DNA of 64,000 nucleotides. It comes from Kappaphycus alvarezii (lineage: Eukaryota; Rhodophyta; Florideophyceae; Gigartinales; Solieriaceae). The position numbers were made by a program, and so were the translations under genes. The stretch is taken from NCBI GenBank assembly GCA_002205965.3, contig NADL03000471.1, positions 1,178,001 to 1,242,000 on the forward strand, given 5' to 3'. This document shows, one piece after another, positions 57,703 through 64,000 of this stretch. The notes under the pieces were generated by a model that did not search any database, had not been told where the DNA came from, and saw nothing but the letters and a program-made list of their open reading frames with translations. Numbering within the stretch: the stretch's first letter is position 1; each line of letters opens with the position of its first letter.

Positions 57703-57949
57703 GAACTCCTCGAAAGTTATAGCAACGATCTCTTCAAGTTCAGTCGGGCTCTAGGGAGCGAGTACTTCATCTAATGTATCCTCGTAGATATCGATGTCTC
57801 TTTCAAGGGGAATTGCCGATTCATCCTCCTCATATAAGAGGCATGAGTGCGTTTCTTCACATAAAAAACATGGAATTTCCTCATTGACTTTTGAAGTCGT
57901 TGCACCTGCAGTCTCAAGGCGAGAGAATGCATCCGCTTGGTTGTTTTTG

Positions 57950-59252
57950 CGACCCTTCTTGTACTTGACTTCGAATTAATATTCGCTGAGGCGTAGGCGC
58001 CATCGAGTTAAACGTCATCCTGGACCATTGACGTTCATTAAACATCTTAATGTTGCATGGTCGGTGTTCAATATGAACTTTTCCATCATCAAGTAAGGCC
58101 TCAATAGGTCTAGAGCCCAACTAACGCTAGGCATTCCAGTTCTGTAACAGAATATCTTGTTTTGGCGTCCGATAAGGTCTTTTATAAGAAATCGAAAGGT
58201 CTGCGTTCACCATCAGGGTGAATCTGAAATAATACAGCTCCAAGTTATAACTTAGATGCATCTGTATCAAAAGAATAAGGAAGCCCTGGCTTGGGTAAAG
58301 CCAATACTTATGGCAAATAATCGCCTCTTTCAATTCATGGAACGTTTTTTCCTCGCTGTGACCAAAAGGTCGTAACTGAACTGGTTCCCTTTTCCTAAAG
58401 AGTATGTTCAAAGTATGTGCAATGCGCGTGAAATCCTTAAAAAACCGTCTGTAGACATTGCATAAACCCAAAAGCTTCGTATCTGAGTCTGATTCTTAGG
58501 CAACTTTGCCTTTTGTAAGGCCGTAAGACGAACCTCATCGATCTGTAGCCTTCCTGGCTTAATGCAATGACCGATATATTTGATCTTATCTGTGAAGAAC
58601 TCACATTTCCTCAATTTTGAGGGTAATAACTGCCCTTTGTAGGTTTGCAATACTGCATCCACATGATGGATGTGTTCATCCCCGGTACGGGAAAAGATGA
58701 TGACATCATGTAGGCACACTAGACATGATCTCCACTTTTATGATGACAATAGTATGTAAAGAGCACGTTGAAACGTGGCTGGTGCATCGAATAAACCAAA
58801 GTCCATCCGCTTAAAGCGATACAGTCCACTGTGGCATGAAAATCCCCGATCTTCGGGTGCGACGGGTATTTGCCAATACCACCACTTAGAATCTAATGCT
58901 GTGAACACCTTTGCATCTCCCAAGGAGTCAATGCACTCGTCCATACGGATGTGGGATAAGTATCCTTGATCGTAACTGCATTCGGTTTCCTATAGTCGAT
59001 ACCAAATAGCATGAATCCATCTGGTTTTGGAACCAGTAACAGAGATGAAGCCCACTCTGACTGTGTCGGTTCAAAGATGCCAGCCGTGAGCATCTTTTGG
59101 ACTTCTTGTCGTTCGATCTCCCTGGCCTTATGACCTGCTCGATATGTTGCTTGAGCAATGGGTCGGGTTACTGGGGCAAGGTCAATACGATGTGTCGTAG
59201 TCTGAATTTTTCCCAGAGAACCATCCCACATTGAGTAATACTTCCTTATCAT
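57950..59252 (-). pseudogene. gypsy 2 reverse transcriptase and RNase H remnant
   Basis: On the minus strand: EVQKMLTAGIFEPTQSEWAS and LLVPKPDGFMLFGIDYRKPN (about 59,110-59,000), KVFTALDSKWWYWQIPVAPE with GLYRFKRMDFGLFDAPATFQ (about 58,900-58,780), then the catalytic region reading CLHDVIIFSRTGDEHI (58,710), where YxDD has become CLHD, and KCEFFTDKIKYIGHCIKPG. MGLCNVYRRFFKDFTRIAH begins the connection to RNase H (58,470). Confidence 0.85.
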
Positions 59253-59908
59253 TTCTCGAAACTGCTCTCAAAGAGCATCTGGAATATGACTAAAGTCAAA
59301 GTCATCAACTTCTAATAGTTGATTACCATCCGATACAGCTTTTTTATCCTGTTTCTCCTCGGAATCTTCATGATTCTCCGTTACTGTAGCTTCCTTAAGG
59401 AAGTATCTTTCGGTAACTCCATGGTACTTAAGGGCGTTGCTTCTGCAACTAGCAATGACTCACACGAGCCCTTGTCGTTGTAGATCTCTACCATCCCTAC
59501 CACTTCACCTGTCCTTATGGGACTTTGGATCGTGACCGAAGGGTGTGGAAGCGTGATAGCAACTATTTGATTTTTGCATATCCTTTTGGGATATTTGGCA
59601 TATTTGCTATAAGCAACTTAAATGGGCGGTCCTTCTCGACCTATACAACGCAGTTGGCTACGGTTAAACCGTGAAGTTCATACAAATTCGAGAATGGTTG
59701 GACAGCCAACAGTCCATACCTATCAGAGGTAACTTTTATCAACATCTGTGATTCCGGGGGAATCGTGAACGATTGTGCACAATGCACCTTGTTTGTTATT
59801 GCTTTTGCGATCCGGCTTCCTGTTCGAGGGAACGTTAAAGTTGAATCCGGCCTTTTGCAAGGGTCTTCTTGTAATGGGAAGGATGATCAGTTATCGAGCT
59901 CGACTTCC

Positions 59909-60313
59909 CTAAGTCTTGGCCTGATTGCGTCGACAAATCTGTCGCAATAGTCTACACCAAGGATGACTGGTGCGGCTAGTCTGTTGCAGAATATGTCCTC
60001 CACGAATGCTAGTAGTTTTCCTAGCCTTACTGTCAACTTTCATTGTTCCTCTCATAGCGAGTGGGTTATTATTCGCGTCACAGATATCCGGCAATGGACC
60101 TGGGCGAGTTTGATGTTCCATCTTCTTTGGGATTTCGTTCCTTCTTATGAAGTTTGGTCCTGCGCCAGTTTCTAACACTGCGATAGCTCTCCTCATGAGT
60201 GCTAACGTTATTCCAATGTCTATGTAGACTTTGTATTTTCTCTTAGCGAGGACGTAGATCCGATCCGGGTCTTTCGGATTCTTGTGACGGACCCAGCGTC
60301 TCTTCAATATCAT
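59909..60313 (-). pseudogene. gypsy 2 protease remnant
   Basis: The frame contains RRAIAVLETGAGPNFIRRNE, in which ETGA stands for the retropepsin DTGA or DSGA motif (about 60,175-60,140). Loss of the catalytic Asp suggests it is inactive unless this is a local error. It lies between gag and reverse transcriptase, as expected. Confidence 0.7.
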
Positions 60314-60375
60314 TTAGGTTACTGCACTTTTCACAATCTTAATAATGTTTTTAGATTCTTCTGCAATCTTGACTT

Positions 60376-62700
60376 CTACAAAGGCCTTATCAACGTTTTC
60401 TTGAACATCCTTTGCCACAAACTGGACATAGGAGCGGGTAGCGACACTCCGCTCGAGTGAGATGTGACTTCTTTTCTTCCCTCAACGGGAACCCCCTCTT
60501 CTAGTTTTTCGATTGGGTCTTCATGATCGCTTGATCCTGTTATACTGAGCTTGGTTGAGGAGTTGGCTCCTCTTGGGCCACGTTGTTTTGAGCCATCTTG
60601 CAACTCTCCGAAACGGATCTGCTTGCCGGTGTGCCGGTGCTGCGTGTTGGGCCAAGAATTGGAGGACTCTCTCATTACTTGTGCTGGGCACAAAAGATTT
60701 CTCCATTAGAGATAACGATTCATAGTTCTTCAGAACTGTCTCCATATCCCTCATAGGAGGTACAAAATCTGTGGACACATGTTCACGCTTGTAAAACTCA
60801 TACAAAAGATACTATGTCTCTTCTGGCCTGATGAGGCTATTAATGCGGGGGTCTTTGGACCCATCCCGGGAGATTCTGCCTTGTACGAGGATCCTGGTAA
60901 GGAAGAAGCCGAAGCCCTTTGGATCCTTAAAGATCCTTCTAAGGCTAATGCTGGTTCGACTAGTGTCGATGGTGCACTTGTCTCTCGGGAGACACTAGGT
61001 TCTTCCGAAAGAAAGGGACTTCGAATATCTCTCTCTTTTAAGAGGTGCATTCCCCCTTGCGGTGGTCCATAAGGGCCTACAGATTGAGACTCTGGTGAGT
61101 CTATGGAAGACTGCAAAAGATTACAGAACCTCGATTAGTACTCCACCTTGGATGAAGTCTGTTTGATGGGGGCGAGGACGCCCTCTTTATAGTGGATGCT
61201 TTCGCCATCCTGTCAAAGGAAACCCTGCGGGTTTGCAGATGAGCTCTTGCTCTAACAGCATCTCCTTCCGTTTGAGCGAAGTCTACAAGTTCCAAAAAGG
61301 AAATTTTACTGTTCAAGTCGCGATACCTCGCGACAATGGAAGTATTAGTCTTATCAAGACCGTCGACAAACATTGTCATCAACTCTTGTGAAGAGTTTAC
61401 ATTACCAAAAAGGTTTGAACCGTCTGTCAGACGCATATAATATGTCCTTTCATCTTCATTAGAAAGTTTTCTTATATCACGCAGTTGCTTAACTGCATTA
61501 TGAATGGCATCATTCGTTGCAAAGCTTCTGAGAAGCCATTGGAAAACCTCCAGCCAGGCAGAAATACCTCCCTGAGCAGGGCTTGTCGTTTTCGAAATCG
61601 ATCGGAAGATTCGGCGAGCTATTCTATCAAGGAAATCGGGCAATGTACTAAAGGCTTGCGCTTCCGGCATACTTTGAAGGGTGAACTCACACACTACCTT
61701 CTGCAAGAAGTCTAACACAGTGATGGGGTCGTCCCCTTAATATAAATCTTCCTTGTGAAGTTTGGTACTGATACGCTTTGCGTAGTCTCTTACCTTACCC
61801 GATTCTCGGAACGTTAAACGTTGGGATCTATTATCCAAGCGATAAGACCTATAGGAAACAATCCTTTCGAACAAATGGTTCGTTAGTCGGAGCTCACGGG
61901 GGCCTTCTCAAGATGGACCACGACGGTCTCTTATTGTCAACCTCGAGGTTGTGAGACTTAGTTTTCTTTGATCCTTTGGATCTTGATTTCCTACGGGTCC
62001 TACCTCTTTCTTCAATGGACAGTTCCGAAGAGGAGATTTCTGTGCTGGGAGAATAATCGCTATATTCATCATTATCATCCTCACCATTTGAGGAAGCTTC
62101 CAAGTCCGAATAGGAACTGGAACTGGGATCCGAGACATCATTGATTTGCTTTCTCTAGATATCTTCCTCCTGTTTTCACGAGAACTTTAGTGGGACTTCT
62201 TAGAAGTCTTATCTTTCCGTGTCTCCTTATGAGACTTGTCCTGAAGCGATCCTTGAGGATCTACATCAAGGTTGGGAGTATCAACTTCTTGAACTCGTGT
62301 TGTAGGAACAACTGTAACCTCGGGACTTGCGTCCTCAATCTTGGATATCCTCCTAACTACGCGATCAAACGTGTCATCATTATGGCTTTTTACTTTTGTA
62401 ATGCCCTCAAGGGCTTGATTGACATCCGTTCGGATGACCGAAACATCATTCTTAAGAGAATCAAGAATTTACTAAGACTCAGGTGAGCCTTCTTCAAGCA
62501 AAGAGATACGAATCTCTGCATGATCGACCTTCTCTAATATTTCTTCCGTAACTTGGGCTATAGCCTCCTGTAAATGGATCACTTCAACAGTGATTGTTTC
62601 CTTCAATTCCTCGTGCAACTGGTTGCAGATTTCTTGACATCTTTCTATTACGGAAAGTTTTGGAACGAACATTTCAACCGCCTTTTGATCCACGAGTTGA
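60376..62700 (-). pseudogene. gypsy 2 gag remnant
   Basis: The retrotransposon gag domain is clear at 61,718-61,101: MLDFLQKVVCEFTLQSMPEA, SAWLEVFQWLLRSF, KLSNEDERTYYMRLTDGSNL and ELMTMFVDGLDKTN. Acidic and basic low-complexity segments (62,103-61,894) and a coiled-coil-like N-terminal part (62,693-62,472, ERCQEICNQLHEELKETITV) lie upstream. A CCHC knuckle was not found. Gag forms the particle shell. Confidence 0.7.
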
Positions 62701-62875
62701 ACTAGCTCTAGGTGCGATCCTTTCTCGAGCAGAGGCTGTGGATCCTGAACGGGTGACTCGATGAGTCGACATTGTCGAGATATTCAATCTTAAGCAGAGT
62801 GGGTATGGTACCTCTTACCAATTGTTGTGGTTTGAAAACCAAAGAGTGTTTCCAGAAGGAAAACAGAGAACACAA

Positions 62876-62934
62876 AGGTCCACGACCAAATTGTCTTAGG
62901 TCAACGACCAAGATTTTCTAGGTCAGGAGACCAA
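62876..62934 (-). repeat. Three 22-bp-spaced repeats beside the 5' LTR
   Basis: AGGTCCACGACCAA (62,876-62,889), AGGTCAACGACCAA (62,898-62,911) and AGGTCAGGAGACCAA (62,920-62,934) lie just inside the 5' LTR. On the element's strand each reads TTGGTC...GACCT. The one nearest the LTR begins TGG a few bases after it, where a primer-binding site is expected. Confidence 0.6.
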
Positions 62935-62938
62935 TTTT

Positions 62939-63750
62939 TGTATTGCAATGCACCGAAATCGAACTAGAAAAGTTACGCTCCCAATTTTGTAACGCAATTA
63001 CTACTCGGTGATCGACGCCACTTTCTCCTTAATCCCTCTGCAAGGTAGTAGCTCTCAAGAGTTATTAGAACTCAGGGTAGTAGGGGCTTATCAGAACCAA
63101 GGGGAAGAAAGTATGTCAGTAGACAAAAGAGTGTGCGCCATATGCGCGAAAACAAACAGAAGGTAAAAGCCACCGATAATCGTCCTCGGCGCAACAGGAC
63201 AGTGGGACACTCGTCCTCCCACCAAGGGACGCAAGGGATACACGTCCTCCCAATGGGGACAATAATGAACAAAAAGAGTACAAACTTGATGAACACAACA
63301 GGCTAAGAAGCCAAGCTGGCGGACGGGGGCCGAAGTGGATAGCTGCTACTATAGCTGAAAGCACAGGAGCCTTAGCGAAAAGAGGCCTGACGTTGTGGGA
63401 GCAACAACTAGAGCCAAAATCGAACAAAAATGAAGAAGACCGTACCTATGGTACCAGGTTTACTAGCAGTGGCACTCAGGCCAAATATTAAATACTAATT
63501 TAGAAGTTAGCCCGCTAGGCGAACTCACTAGTTAGCACACTTGTCACTCTGTTAGCTAGCTCGCCATAAATTATTATCAGGGTCAGTTAGTGGGCCACTC
63601 CTGGACCCAGTTGGGTCATTATACTGTAAACAGTCACTGTAAGAGTGTTAACACAAAGTGTGGCACATGTCTCCAACATGCAGCTCGAAAAAAGAGTACA
63701 AAATATGGTTATTAGAACCATTAACTCAGTTACCGTGTTATTGCACTACA
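62939..63750 (-). repeat. gypsy 2 5' LTR
   Basis: The plus strand starts TGTATTGCAATGCACCG and ends TTATTGCACTACA. It is followed by target copy TGAAC at 63,751-63,755. The promoter for the genomic RNA should lie here. Confidence 0.9.
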
Positions 63751-64000
63751 TGAACTGTTAGAATATTTAAGGTGATAGAAAAGCTACTTACAATGAATTT
63801 CAATCACCGAACTAGTAGAATTGAAACGGTAAATGAAGTATCAAATAACTTCGGAATTAGATGTTGTTCAATGATAAATTAATACCTGAACAATATCTGA
63901 ATCTTCCCTGTGAACTTCTATCTGTGGTAGAAATTGCATGATGATTATTTTGCAACAGATTATTGTTTTTGAATTGGGCGGGACATTTTAAAAATTTAAA
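63751..64000. other. Right flank of gypsy 2
   Basis: AT-rich DNA starting with the target copy TGAAC. No feature was recognised. Confidence 0.4.

Larger units (their letters stand above)
50578..63750 (-). mobile_element. Ty3/gypsy chromovirus 2, 13.2 kb
   Basis: Long LTRs (806 and 812 bp) with TGTAGTGCAAT-type inverted ends enclose a minus-strand gag, protease, reverse transcriptase, RNase H, integrase and chromodomain. The target duplication TGAAC is perfect (50,573-50,577 and 63,751-63,755). The LTRs are much alike over their whole length, so insertion is relatively recent, though pol contains several stops and shifts. About 4.5 kb between the chromodomain and the 3' LTR is unusual. Confidence 0.92.

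Noticed and set aside
60779-61072. A 97-codon plus ORF
   Set aside because: Antisense shadow of gypsy 2 gag.
1-64000. CRISPR array, bacterial operon or rRNA genes
   Set aside because: No regularly spaced repeats with unique spacers, no operon-like gene strings and no rRNA-like sequence were seen.

Overview
This is eukaryotic nuclear DNA. Signs are a GT-AG intron, a Pol III tRNA gene with a T-run terminator, an mRNA-cap methyltransferase, an NF-YA-type CCAAT factor, and many retrotransposon and DNA-transposon relics. A four-helix DUF4079 protein (cyanobacteria and plastids), with an N-terminus compatible with a transit peptide, suggests a photosynthetic host. Short, closely packed, intron-poor genes beside large transposon blocks fit a red alga of the Chondrus type. 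The species is inference.

Left part (about 1-19,660), gene-bearing: a head-to-head pair of LINE-like 3' fragments (1-1,345); a strongly strand-skewed stretch (2,000-5,300) leading into an NF-YA gene (4,849-5,819, +); the cap guanine-N7 methyltransferase (6,605-7,548, -); a prolyl-4-hydroxylase-like 2OG-Fe(II) oxygenase with one intron (8,312-9,317, +); the DUF4079 protein (9,516-10,150, -); an unrecognised ORF (10,635-11,312, -); a compact candidate RNase MRP/RNase P RNA (11,753-11,926, +); a LINE-like relic with a broken YADD box (about 11,990-14,360, +); tRNA-Gly(CCC) (14,861-14,931, +); two unrecognised genes (16,216-16,843 and 17,595-18,520, +); and a further LINE fragment (18,930-19,165, -). 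The conserved genes are read in several frames, joined by single-base shifts, with almost no nonsense changes. That looks more like indel errors in the assembly than decay.

Right part (about 19,660-64,000), transposons: a Tc1/mariner relic (19,664-26,528, -) is split by a Ty1/copia element (19,965-25,220, +) with LTRs, PBS, PPT and a perfect ATTTT target duplication. Then come a second Tc1 remnant (27,065), a DUF7869-type transposon protein relic (29,932-31,205, +), a Ty3/gypsy element (34,033-42,441, -), a Plavaka/CACTA-like DNA-transposon relic (44,821-48,800, +), and a 13.2-kb Ty3/gypsy chromovirus (50,578-63,750, -). The last has about 810-bp LTRs, a perfect TGAAC duplication, a chromodomain, and about 4.5 kb of extra sequence between pol and the 3' LTR. 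That extra sequence carries an intact 223-codon ORF on the opposite strand.

The genes do not form a shared pathway. The most notable items are the small structured RNA at 11.75 kb, the antisense ORF inside the chromovirus, and a recurring 10-bp palindrome, ACAGTACTGT.
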